From assembly GCF_041296385.1 (NCBI RefSeq), contig NW_027184085.1:53783109-53847108 (forward strand): 64,000 nt of DNA. Reading direction: 5' to 3'. The DNA comes from Aphelocoma coerulescens. Taxonomy: Eukaryota > Chordata > Aves > Passeriformes > Corvidae. Below are positions 11,917-24,443 of the stretch, piece by piece. Each line of letters opens with the position of its first letter. Position 1 is the first letter of the stretch. The notes below the pieces were generated by a model, which was not told where the DNA came from, ran no database searches, and saw nothing but the letters and a program-made list of their open reading frames with translations. Made by a program: the position numbers and the translations under genes.

Positions 11917-14900
11917 CTGTGTGAACAAGAGAAAATGTGAAAGCCCTCTGGTGCCTCCTGGAGAGAGCTACATAGCCTGCCAGATACCTTTGGTCGAGGG
12001 AGCCATGTCCCTGCAGGGTCACTCAATGGCATGTCCCTTGAGGTCTCTCCAGAACGTGCAAAATAGAGCAAACCAAGCTCCAACAAGCTCAGTGTGTCCT
12101 ATGTATCTGACCCACCACTTTCTCAAGATTCACAGCACTGGGTGAGCATACTGCAAGGACACAGGTGAGGCTGTCCCATTGCTATGAGGGTGGCATTGCA
12201 TAGGCTGGAAGTGCAAGTGGTAGCACACACATTGAAGGCAAGCTGACCTGCCCCTGGAGTGGGAACAGTGCCTCCTCATTAATGCATGAGATTTGGGCTT
12301 CTTTGTCATTATTACAGGATTTATTCACTCAACTATTTATCTTTAAAAAAACCAAAACCAAAAACAACCAAAGCCTATTATATAAAAGCACCAAACCCCT
12401 TATTTAGCACTATATTTTTCTGAGCCGGGCTCACAAAGACAATTCAGGTCATTCAGATTTGTGTCCTGACTAGGACATAGTCACTTTTTCTCACAGTTTC
12501 TGATCAAGTAGCACAAAGGTTAGAAGTTGAACAGCTATGTCTAATGCTCATTATCACAGACCTGTTGTCATACATTAAATGTATCTTTAGAAACATTTGC
12601 CATTGCTCTGGTGAAAGACTTGAGTCACAGCTGGAAGGGATCAAAGCATAAGCCTAGCCACTCGCTTTGCCTGCTCATGGTATTCATTGCAGCCACTGCC
12701 TCCAAAAAAACTTGAATTACTTGATCAGTGGCTGCAAAGGACACATATCCGTATTTGTTGGACTGGATTTCAGTGACGACTGTGCTGAGATAAACTGATT
12801 TTACCATATTCCTGAAACACTACCTTGAAAATTTATCATGGATTCAGGACTCCTCCTGTTCCTCACTGACTGTAGCAGTATCTGGCCCATTATTTTTTCA
12901 CAGAGAATCCCAGCTGCTGTGTTGGGATTCTACTGGCTCTGCTTAGTACAATAAAATTCAAATTCAGGCAAAAAATAAACTACATCAGTTTTACCCTTCC
13001 CTCCCTAAGGAAAGGGCAAAAGAGAACACACTCAGATTTAAGTGACTGAGAATAATAGAAAGTCTATACCCTAATGCTTTTTCAATTTACATGGAAGTCA
13101 AAGTTAGAATGTCTTTGGAGTTCTGCTGGAATGAAACTAGAGGAAGAAAGGATCAGCTTCCACTATCAGGTTTATGTAAAACTCTAAACGCTTTTGACAT
13201 TTCATTAGAATGAATCTGCCTCAATAATACTTCCAAATTATAAGATTTCTCATTGTATCATTGATTAACAATAACAACTATACTTATGTAAATCTTGAAA
13301 CTGTATCTAAGGCAGCACTAAAGATTATATGAACAAAACTTCAATTGAAACAAGTCTGTGACTAATTCATTGTTTAAGATCCCTGCTTCAAAGTGTATCA
13401 TGCATCACTTTATCAGGTCACTTTGGGTTACATTAGACAGAAAATAATCATCTGTATTGTACCCCAGATGAATCCCATGCCAGTGAAACCAAATGGAAGA
13501 TTTCCATAAAGCGTTCATTTACCTTCTACTGGAGGTTGTCTTAGGATAATAACCCCCATCGATGGTTATCCTGTCTACTGCAAATGAGACATTGCTATTT
13601 CGTGACAGAGTTTATTGGGATTTGATGGCATTAACCCCAGAGTTTTGCAATCTAATTTTATATAGTATGTTTCTGTTACTGTTGTCCACATTCCTTGATC
13701 TCTGGAAGGATGCTTTTCTAACCCTGAGAAATGTAAATTTTTACAGCAACAATAATTCAAAGCAACCAGTTTTATAACTGTTGTAACAATAAACACAGTC
13801 ATTCTCACAGGTAATAAAGTTACATTTGTACCAAGAGCTGGTATGTATAATGACAGTATTTTGTTCTTTGGGCAAATAAGAACTGCCAGGTTTCTATATT
13901 AAATAAATTCTCTAGAAATGGTTAAATATTTTTAAGGTGGGTCTTTAATTCAATAGATGACAGAATATTGCATAGACATGGTCTGACCTGGTACTTCTTG
14001 AAAGTCAGCATGCAGCTTTTTGGGCACAATCAAGCCTCATGGTTGCAAGAAAATACTGTCCAAACTGACAGCACTACAGTAACAGGAAAAGTTTTTTAAG
14101 TTGCCTTCCTAAATTCTACATCCTCAGAGAGCAACCATGACAACAATGGGGATGTGTCATTTTCTCATATGTTCTTTTCACCTTTGTGATATTTAACCCA
14201 AGTAGGGACAGTGGGGAGTGGAACATGCCGTCATTTCCTGAGGTGACAACAGAGTCCCAAAATGGCTGAGACAGTGCTTACATCTAAACACCATCCGAGC
14301 AGCTTGGGTGCTGCTGTCAGTCCATGTTTTCTCCAGAAAGCACTCTAAACATATGATGTGTGCATTACCAAATTTTAACATAGGAAAATAGAACCTGAAC
14401 GATGTACATACATATCTGTCAGCACATAGAAATGGAGCCTGGCCTTCCTATGTGTGTACACTGGAGCTTTCTGATATTTTTAAAGTATCCTTCTGGCTTT
14501 AAATAAATGGAAAATAAATTAATTTATATTGTGTAAAGCCACACAGGTGACATTTTTCTGGATGTCAGCTGTAGTTTCCTGAGATAGAAAAATGACCCAA
14601 GGCTGGTCACAGGACCATGAGAAAGCCAAATACCCTTCTATCCCCAGCCCACCAGAAGGTTCCAAATGTCCTGGCTTTGGATTCAGATTCACACTTTTGA
14701 AACCAGACCAACCAGGCAAGAAACACAATGCAGAAAACAGAACCAGTCCCTCTGCAACATTGCAGACACCTGGAGAAACTGCAGTTCCTCTGGTAAAAAC
14801 TGGCTCAGCTGCAATGTCCTAGAAAATGGTACATATTTGTTAATCACACTGTGACACCTGAAAAAAAAAATCTATCCCTGTCCTCTTTGTTTTTCTTGTC

Positions 14901-17900
14901 TCTCTAATACCACTTGTCTTACCACAACATTCAAAAAGCGTAAAATTCACCAACTTACTTTAGTGCCTTAGGAAAATATTAACATTTTTATTTCAAAACA
15001 TTTTTATAAAGAAGATACATTATTTCCTTTTTTTTTCATTTTTAGAATAACCTGACTAACAATTTTAAGAACATAGCCCGCCAAGAGCAGCGATGTTGGC
15101 CTAACATGTGAATACTGGCATTCCCCTTAAGATTTCATTTTGTTTTCCTGAAGCTGCAAAGTTTCTGGTAAACGTTGAATCGCACTGGACAATCACCGTT
15201 CAGCAAAAATTGTCGTCCGCAGGTTAACCAAATGGTACGTCCAGAAGACCACGATTGCACTTCATAGCTCACAGACTTTTCTAACCAGATTTTTTTATTC
15301 CAATTCTTTAGTTGGCTAAAAGTACGTGTGCATACGCCCATATGAACGCGTGCACACAAGATGGGAAGAAGGTATCACAACTTCTACATTATATGCTATA
15401 ACAAACAGTGTGTATTTGTATTTACATACATATTCTTTGTAAAGACATCATAAGTATTTACTTTTTTTGAAGCTTTTTATACTTATAAACCTACACAGGT
15501 GTGCTGAACACAACAAATCTCTGGCTCTGCGGCAACTGGTGCTACCAGCCATTAACACTTCTGAGCTCTCTCTCACATGAGAAATGTACATCCCACCCAG
15601 GCTGAACCCAAAGGTCTCCCCTGCCTGTTACAATGGACTATGTGCTCTTCATAGACAAAGAGCCTTCAATTCCAAACACAAATATGAAAATATTTTCACT
15701 GGTATCCTACTAACTGCAGTGAAGTGACTACTGAAAGCAGACCATTTTCATCTTTTTTGGGAACACTACTGCACCACCAACCCCACTATTATCAGAGACA
15801 CCTTCCCCTTTGCAAAACATTCTTCAGCAAATGGTAGAAGAAGAGCAGGGAAAAAGCCCCTCCAATCAAACCTTTTAGAAGTGTCTCAGCCAAGCTGAGG
15901 GCTGCCAGGGTGAGGACGTGCAACAGGGGCACCTTCAGCAGGTCATTCATGTTTGATCCAGAAAGCATCCAGCTCCTTCAGGCAAGGCGTGTGGACCTCC
16001 CAGCCGGCTGCATTTCGGAAGCGGTGTGCAAGCAGAGCTTCTCTACGAGTGACAGAGTGGGGTCTGAGGGATCTAAGTATAATCAGGAATTCTCCCACCC
16101 AGTGGTGGTGATGGACATGGCCAGCTGGTGTGTATCCACTTTGGTCAGTGTGAAAGCGTGGGGCTCATGAAACAAGAGAAAGCAAATCCCTTCTGAATTC
16201 CTTCTAAGCAAACAGAGAGCAGTACAATGGGCGAATGCATTTCCAGGGCAATACCCTACCCCAGTGTTGCAAAGTCACCAGACCTTTATTCCAGCTGTCT
16301 GTAAGTGCAGCAATAGGCAAAAATATTTGCCACTGTGTTTTCCTTCATTTTATTCCCCTCTTTTCAAGTTTTTCTCCTCTCGCTCACACACACTCCTCCT
16401 TATTATAACCTTTCAAGTTTGGCTGTAATATGCCACCTGTTGCCCTGCTGATAGTATTTCTTTTCTTAACAGATGCATTTGTTGGAGCAGAAGAGGTTGG
16501 CATTGATGGCTAAAAGTGCCTTTCTTTTAAGGCAATACAACAGTGGGGAAATATGACAGTGGGGTACTGACATTAATCTCCAGAAATATTTAGTTAACCA
16601 CCAGGTCTCTGCCTAAGATGAAAGGCAGAAAATCAACACTCATTTTCTAGGAAGATTTAAAGAAGCATCAGGCTGACTCGCTCTGTCTTGCTCAATCCTA
16701 GCACAAAGGCCTATGTTATATTTTCCAAAAATGTGAAGTCATTTGTACTGCCTGTTTTTCTAGCATAAATATTAATATGAAGAGCAAAGAGGCTTACCAC
16801 TGTGAAAAAGGCTGATTTGGGACAATATCTGCATGAGCAGAGAAAAAGATGAATAATCAGTCCAGGAAGAACCAATTTGATGATGATGGTCTTGGAACAC
16901 AACTCCACATATTTTTCATCATTTTATCAGCAGCATGGACAAGAGCTTTGCACTAAACTATGCAAAGGAAAGGGAATGTGCAGTCATAACACATCACAGT
17001 AAAAGGTACTCTGAGATCTCTGGAATTTCCTTTATTTGCTGAAACTCTTGACTTAAACCACTTCTTAACTGTAGTTTCTGCAATGAACACACATGGTTCA
17101 GCAGTGCATCCTCTGAGGAGCAAATAGAGTAAAGCTGACCAGTGCTGTGAGTGTGTGAATCTCCATGGTTTGGCATGGCTTTATAACAGCAATCTTACTT
17201 TGGGGACATGCCATGGCTGATTAGGAACAAGGATCCCTGGACAACGGCTCCTCTGAAGATGAATAAAGACATAAACACTCACAGAAGACATTAAAGATAT
17301 TCCAAAAATTCTGGAGCTAGCAATGACAACAAAGCAAAATAAGAAGACAACAATGAAACAACAATAATCCTACCAGGGAACAGAGAAATACTGATTCATG
17401 GCTGAACTTACAAGTATTTCTTTTGTTTAAGTCCAGACATATCCAATTAAACTGCTCCATAGAAATGCGACTTGGTCTTTCAGGGTAAAATTCTCTTCAT
17501 GGAGGCACTTGACCAAAGACCTTTACATTGCTGGTTTCCTGTTTGGAATGTGTTACAAGGGCTTTGAAAATGCACCATCCATATGTGTGCAAAAATTAAT
17601 ATTTCCCTTTTACTTGCCAATTGCATTTAGAAATGACACTGCCAGCAATGGCTGTTAAATGCTAATAATGCCTTTGCATTTTGGGGATTACCAAAGTACT
17701 CCTAATCTCTCATTTCCTCTAGTTCATATATTTTTATTAAGCATCACAGTGAGCTCCACTGCTCTAAACTGAAAGGATGTAAATTTACACAGTAAATGAG
17801 AGTAGAGAGCATGCACCATGGGCAATGGTGCACAAGCTCCAGATACACATGCCACACAACTAACATACAATACGTGTGGGAAGCTGGTGGTCATCTTGCC

Positions 17901-18859
17901 CATCATGGAAAGATGTTTCCATACACAGTGAAATCAGTGAAAATGAAATGCTGGTGACGCCAAACCTTCTTTGATTCCAAGTATTTTCCAGGCTTACCTT
18001 ATAAAAGTAAAATGCATCTTTAATTTTTACTCCCGGGGTTATGAATTTGCTGGTTGTCGGCTGTTGTGTTTAGGTTTTTTCCTAACAAAGCTGAGATGCA
18101 TACAGTTCACAGATAATTGTATTTACATCTGTTGTTACTTACAGCCATGCCCCAAGGCTTCTGCTGAGATGAGGTCCCAGCAGCCTACGCAATAATGAGA
18201 AGCAGTGCAGTCCCCAGCTTTCAGACTCTGTGGAATGTCTTGGGGTGACTTTATGATGTTGTATCCCTTATCGCTGCTCTATGCCCAGAAATTTATTTTG
18301 TGCCTTTCTTTAAACCGACAAACTGGCACATGGGTGAAGCTCTGTTCCCACAGATTTCTGCTCATCATTGGAGTGCAAACACTCCAAAGTCAGTTCATGA
18401 AGTTCAGTACACAAGACAAAGTGTGGAGTGTCCATTCACCTAGCTACCATTTTTTCCCACTGCAAACTCTTTGCAAAGTGACAAACCGAGTATTTCGAAA
18501 TAAATGCATAAATACAAAGAAAGTAATAATTTGCTAAAGTTTGTGGAACAGATAACTGTCTTGCAGTCAACTAATTGTTTGGCATCTGACTTCTATGATG
18601 AGTGGAAACTGGTTGCAGTACAGGATCATGCTGGATCTTTTTTCTGTACATCTCTGCATGCCTCCCTCCTTCTTCCAAGTATTCTGCTGGAGGCCAACAT
18701 TTTTGCATGGTAATGTGACATAATTTGACCACTGGATTATTTGAAAACTGCCTTTTCTCCCACATCACCCTCTGGAATATCTTCTGTGTAGGTAGTCCTA
18801 GATGTTCATCCAAGCAGACAGGCTAGGACAGGTATTTTCAGCAGAAAGTGTCCAGCCAG
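11917..18859. other. MUSK intron 1, non-coding DNA
   Basis: DNA upstream of MUSK exon 2. I searched for the signal-peptide exon (about 26 codons ending in phase 1 before GT) and did not identify it. The stretch is AT-rich with short chance frames. The one compositional oddity is a CpG-rich patch at about 15,060-15,360. No dispersed repeat is clear here. Confidence 0.6.
15060..15360. other. Local CpG-rich patch of unknown role
   Basis: About a dozen CpG dinucleotides fall within 300 bp, while the surrounding kilobases have almost none. A - strand frame of 74 codons crosses part of it (15135-15359), but its product resembles no family I know. It may be a regulatory element, a remnant of a young insertion or an unannotated exon. 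Confidence 0.5.
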
Positions 18860-19430
18860 AGAACAAAATCATCCTACAGAGAGACTTAATGAAATTGCTT
18901 TGGCAATGGCCCTAATCACCCCAGCATCTGATGATTCACACTGAAATAATCCAAGTCAGCACTAACCCAGGCTGAGTAGTGATTGACTTGCCTGACCTCA
19001 GATTGAGGTGAAGCTGGCCTGTAGATCCCTGGATTCTCCTTCTTGTCCTTTGACTGGGTGACATTTGCTTTCTTCCAGGTCTCAGGCACCTCTCCTGGTC
19101 ACCACAACCTTTCAAAGATTTGTTGTTGGTATGAGGAGCAACAACACACCCTTCATCATTGGTTTCTCCACCTCCTGTATGAGAAAGTTATCATAAGTGC
19201 TTCCCAAGAACCTCCTAGATTGTTTGTGCCTTGCTGAAGGCAAGCCAGAAAATGAGCGTGCCCTAACCTGCCAAGATAGCAGATGTGTACTGATACAGAA
19301 GACAAGTGGCTTTCAAATCCCAAGTGCCATGTCATGGCTCCAAGCATCTTCCAGCCAGCAGAGAGATGAAAAGGATGTATATGTGTTCCCTTCAGATGGG
19401 TGCATCCACATGTCCCTGGAGGCACTAACC
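18860..19430 (-). repeat. CR1 LINE fragment (reverse-transcriptase part)
   Basis: Read on the - strand, about 18,995-19,100 encodes VPETWKKANVTQSKDKKE followed by NPGIYRPASPQS. This matches the CR1 reverse-transcriptase motif of the form VPEDWKKANV...NYRPVSLTS. Flanking bases resemble the same element more weakly, so the outer limits are approximate. It is an old, inactive piece with substitutions and no intact frame. CR1 is the dominant LINE family of birds. Confidence 0.75.
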
Positions 19431-20902
19431 TGATGCCTGATGCACCCTTGCTGCTTCCTGCCCCAAAGATGCTGGCCTCTCAGATAGAGGCATCCTCACA
19501 AAACACTTAACAGTGAAACCCATTTTGGGGCTGCACATGTGTCTTTCTACACAGAAATGAATCAAGGTCCCATTGCCGTAGCAGTATGGTCACATCAATC
19601 CTCCCAGTCCACCCTGCCCACTTTGCCAGAAGTACCTACAGGCAGCACAATCTCCTGGGTGTCTGGCATGGAAAAAGCATCTTTGACAATGCATACCAGC
19701 ACTAGGGGAGGAGATAGACATAATTTCAGTTCTTTTATTAAACACTGCGCTTCTTTACAGAGATCCTGAGTGGAAGCAGCTCTTAGAGCCACCAGCCAAG
19801 GGATTTAACCCAGCCTGCAACACTCATGTGGCCAGTAAGGTATTGTTGCTTGTGTCAGAACAGCAAATGCAGCACTCAGTGTAACATAAAGGAGAGAGCT
19901 GTACTGCTGCTGTTCTTTACCCTGCACTTGAGGCTTTTTTGTTTGGTGTCTTGGTTTTTTATTTGTCATGATGAAAGAAAGGCTTTTCTCTAAAGTCCTT
20001 TAAGAAAGAGAGACCCTTCCCAAAGCCCCACTTAGAGTGTTTAAATTGGAAGATTTCAGGAACAGTTGACTTGGCTTCTATCCTCCGCCATGTGGACCAA
20101 TCTCTGGTCTCCTAATAATATTTCAACACTTACTAAGCTCCAATGCCTGAATCTAAAATAGTTCTCTTTTATTCTCTTGAGATTTTGTGGCAGTCGGGAA
20201 ACCTAAAATTTGCATTAATTTCTTGCTATCATCTTGTTGTAAACGTTCCTGTAATTTTTCAGCTCACAGGATCTGACAGTACTGACTTAGGACAATCTAT
20301 GTTTTGTGGTGGGGCAAAATTATGTAGTGTTATGAGACGTAATTAGTGCAATGAAATAGTGTAAATACCGTAAAGAAAGAGGAATAACCCTTGTCATGCA
20401 CCTAGCTAGCTGTTCACAGTATATATAGCATAGAGGATGAGCTGAATGCAGTTATTTCAGAATATATAAAACTACACCATAACACAGGGAAAGACCACAC
20501 CCTTGATTACCCTCTCCTCTCAGAGGATAATGCTGTCACGGTGCTGAGCTGGAGTGGGACAGAGATGTCCTGTCTCCCCAAAGAGGGTTGCCACAAAAAT
20601 GTACAACCCTTGTTCCTTATCTTCTGGTTTCAGTCTTTTATCCTCTGCTTGCCATTGGAACAGTGCAGTCTGGAGGGCGAGGATAGCTGCTGACACACAA
20701 AACCTGCTCTCCATCATATGGTACCAGAACCCAGCAAGTGAGAAACAAGACCTGCATTTAGATACAGTTACAGCACAGCCCTTACTGACCTCCCAAGGGA
20801 ACTGAGAAAGGAGAGACTCAGTGTGGATTTCCAGGCCGTGGGAAATGCACTAAGGAGAGCATCTACCTATGGAATCCCTTTTTGCAGAAATAAGAAACGT
20901 TT

Positions 20903-20944
20903 CACAACAGGAATACAATATATCACAACAGGAATTTAATATAT
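20903..20944. repeat. 21-bp unit, two near-identical tandem copies
   Basis: CACAACAGGAATACAATATAT is followed directly by a second copy that differs only in the middle (TTT for ACA). Confidence 0.93.
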
Positions 20945-21411
20945 CCTATTGATTTTGATCCCAGACTACTGCACCTTGTAATATCTCACTCTCACCAAGA
21001 AATAAATACAACCTCAGCTTGATCTGACAGTAATATTGGTAGTTAATGCACAAATACTGTCACTACAAAATAAAATCTGGCTATTTCATACCAGAACTCC
21101 TGTGAGTAATATTTTAATTGTTGTCAACACTTCTTTAAAACAATCAAAGCTAAAACCAAGGAAAAGCACAATGAAATAAATATATACACTATCTCATGTG
21201 TCAGATTGATAAATTTTCAATTTTCAGTTTTTGTCTGTCATTATTTGCTGTTCTTGATTGCTGTTATAGATTGTGGAGGAGCAAAAGCCAAGCAATGGGA
21301 GTTTATAGGCATGCCAAAAGCTTGGTTTCAAACATACAGCCTCTAGCACAACTGGCTTCAAGTGAAAGATTGTGGTCCTATGCACAGTGTAGAAATCAAC
21401 TGTCCTGAGTG

Positions 21412-21450
21412 ATCATAGAATCATAGGCCTGTAAATACCTTTTCCTTCCA
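21412..21450 (-). repeat. Possible CR1 3' tail remnant
   Basis: ATCATAGAATCATAG is the reverse complement of the CR1 terminal octamer repeat. The downstream bases only weakly resemble the CR1 3' end, so this is tentative. Confidence 0.35.
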
Positions 21451-24320
21451 TCACTATGACACCTCTGAAACTCACAGCATCTCTCCGCAGCCAAGTGGGA
21501 TCCAAGAAGTGTTACAACATAGGGGTGTGATATGAGGAAACACTCAAGTTTCAAAAGTACCTGCACCCATGCAATAGCACTTGTCTGCCAGTGGAACAGG
21601 ACACTTGTAATGGAGCTGCTGCATCCTGCCAGCTGATGGCAGGTTGCCATGAGGCTACAGGAGGTGTGCAACACACAGGTCCCAGGGGCATCCTATCCCC
21701 TTTCCTTTCACTGAATGTGGGCAGTGTGCAGCAACATGTGAAACAGCTCTGCCCTCTTTTTCCAGGAAAGATAGTTTTTTCCTGTTGCTCTGATAGGAAG
21801 AAGAACTTTGCAGCATGCATAGCTGAGGAGTTTTCAGATATTGTGCTATATGCTGAAAGATATTTTGGGAGCCTTTGTCTATATGTATTAAAAATGAGAA
21901 ATCAAATTCTGCTCTGAGTTAACCCCAGGCAACCCCACTGACGTCAATGGAGTGTAACTGAGAGCAGAAGGTTGCCTGTGATCTTTTTTTCTTAGAGTTC
22001 ACCTGCTGCTCATTTGAAGCCATAATCCTTGGTGACATCCCAGTCATTTCTATGGGAGAGAGGCCTGCACTGCAGAGATCAGGTCCCAGTGTGAACTTCA
22101 CTCAATGAGGCATTCTTGGCTATGGGTTTTGGACCATCTCAAAATCTACCTGCTACAGCAGTCACATTGGCTGCTATTTAAACATTGCTGTGTATTATTT
22201 GGAAGCACCATAATTAGCACATCAATATGTGGGAGTATGTCTCCTTAATCAAGTGGCAGATCTTTACCCAAAGATGCATCCAACACATCCAGCACATTTA
22301 AGAGCAAACACTGCAAAAGTCATATGCAGGTGACGTGAGGCAAGAAACAGGAGGAGAACCAAAGACACAAGCCTCAAGGAAATGTCCTTAGCAATGCACA
22401 GTTCCCCATGGACAGTGGACTCCGGCAGGGGAACTGTAGCCAGGACGCTGCTTTCTGCAGGAACCACAGTGGGGTTCTGTGTCCTTACGCTGCTTTAGCA
22501 GCCCCGCAAAAAAGGCACACAGGGTGAGAGGAGGGTGTTCAGGATAAGATGCCACAAAAGAGGGATAGGTATGGGATTTTGCACATGCCCTGTGAGCCTA
22601 GGGAATAAAGCAAAACAGTGAGAAGAAACTTGTGCAGGTTCTGCATAGCAGGTGGTATTTATGGTCATGAATGAGATGTTATGCTTTTCTGTCCCATATT
22701 TACTAGCACTGTCAAGTAATTTTCCTTAGGTTTGTTTAAGCCTGAGAAAGAACTAGGAGATAGAAGGCCTGATCCAAAATACTGGCATATCCACAAGATT
22801 AGCCCTTTAACTTCATTGGACTTGACCTGAGGGTCCTGTTGTCAACGTAACATCATTAAATATGTTTGAAGTAAGGGCAATGTTCCCAGTTTGTGGGCCT
22901 ACCCCTATAGCCCAGGCATGCAGTCTGTGCTTCTGCCATTTACTATATTGTGAGTAACTAATTGGTATCATGGACATGTTGTCCCCAGAAGGTGGCTAGA
23001 GAGGGATGTTAGCCTGGGTAAGGGCCTTTTCTCCCCTCCCTCCCTCTTTTCCGTCCCATTCCAGGTGGAGAGGGTGTTCTGGTCACTGCTTCAGCACATC
23101 TCCATCTTGGACCTTCTTCCCTCACTAGTGGCAGATTTGCTGTGGGTAGAGGGTCACTGGAGAAGAGTCACATTAGGGAAACCTACATGGGCTCAGGGAC
23201 ATAGATGTTCCCCAGGAGTAGTAAGATACCTGAGCATCTTTGCAGCAGTGGGCAAGGTTTCATCCTGTCCTAGAAATCACACTTGGCACGTAGCACCGAG
23301 TTTCAGTCCCCAAAATAGCTTACAACCCAATTGGTCAGCTCTTCCAGTCAGTGCTTCCATGAAGAGCTTTTGTCTGGGATATTTTCATAGCATTTGCCTT
23401 TTTCCCTAAGTAGCAGTAGCAGCTCTGGAGCATCTGAATGAACAAAAAATTCACTGGGCCAAATTCATCTCCTCTGACCATTGCAGCAGGCATGCAGCAG
23501 GGTTGGATTTCCTCCAGCCCAACACCAGTTTAATGCACTGCAGCTGCTGGCAGTGCCTGCCGGCATGTCTGGAGCAGGCGGGGTTTTCCCATGGTAGGAT
23601 CCTTCTGTGGTTGCAGACTGGGCCTGTCAAACTGCAGAGGCATCCATGCTGCTCAGTCAGGCCACACAGCTCCACAGGATGCAATCATCTGTGCCTTGCA
23701 GCCCTCTCTGTCCTACATCAAGTGATGGATCATTGCATCCCAAATTCATGCCTGATCCCCAGACATCTAGAGACACAGGGGATGTCCATGAGGTATGGAC
23801 AGAGACACACTCTTCCCTTCACAGGAGGTGGAAATCCCACTCATTGACACCAGCAGCCCAATTCCTAATGATGTTGACTAGATAGTTGAAGAAGCAAGAT
23901 GGAAAAAGCAGAGTGGACTTGAATTTCAGAAAAATGTCTACAAATTTCCAGGTGGTGTAAACTGTTATCATTCCCTTGGCAATAGAGAAACTATGCCAGT
24001 TTTCTGTTCCTTGAGAACTTCATATTTGATTGGTATCACTGACAATTCAGCTCTTTGTCTTATCTGCACATCAGAGTCTCTCTGTGCAGCTGTTCTGCTC
24101 TGTGAACAGCTTCTCTCTCCCACGCCCTACCTTCGGCTGAAATACAAGTGATTTAGCCCATGAACATATTTTAAACCCAGTCTCTGTGAACTCTTGTGGC
24201 ACAGAGACTGTGTAGAATCTAAATTAAAGCTTCAGTGGATGTATCTTCCTACTTGAAGCCAAATTAGGGCAAAAGACAGATTCTGCATTTTGAATATGAA
24301 GTTTTTGTTAAAAGTCTAAA

Positions 24321-24443
24321 TTACTCACTTTGTTAGAGCATGCTGCCAAAAATGCCACGTGGGTTTGATCCCCATTCAGGCCATTCACTTAAGATTTGGA
24401 CTTGATGATCCCTGTGGGTCCCTTCCAACTCAGAATATTCTGT
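24321..24443 (+). repeat. tRNA-headed SINE with CR1 tail (TguSINE1-like)
   Basis: The first half resembles a tRNA: GTTAGAGCATG near 24,332 and an internal promoter box B, GGGTTTGATCCCC, at 24361-24373. The second half is the CR1 3' end (GGACTTGATGATCCCTGTGG, then GTCCCTTCCAACTCAGAATA), ending TTCTGT. A tRNA-Ile head joined to a CR1 tail is the structure described for the zebra finch SINE TguSINE1, which CR1 proteins would move. The copy carries several substitutions and is probably old. The family name is from memory. Confidence 0.8.

Larger units (their letters stand above)
19431..24320. other. Non-coding DNA between repeats
   Basis: No gene recognised. It holds two imperfect 21-bp tandem copies (20,903-20,944), a possible CR1 tail on the - strand near 21,412-21,450 (ATCATAGAATCATAG), and a patch near 21,915-22,100 with a GACGTCAATGGAG-type phrase that recalls ancient sauropsid repeats. 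Short frames on both strands look like chance. Confidence 0.55.

Noticed and set aside
16711..16908. - strand hydrophobic frame with GTAAGC donor
   Set aside because: It ends in phase 0, which is incompatible with MUSK exon 2, and shows no similarity to a known protein.
20520..20717. - strand 65-codon frame with a signal-peptide-like start (MMESRFCVSAAILALQ)
   Set aside because: No family resemblance and no plausible GT donor in the phase needed. It is probably a chance frame.
22264..22467. - strand frame with a hydrophobic core (LRLVSLVLLLFLAS)
   Set aside because: There is no ATG before the core, and the only nearby donor is in the wrong phase for MUSK.
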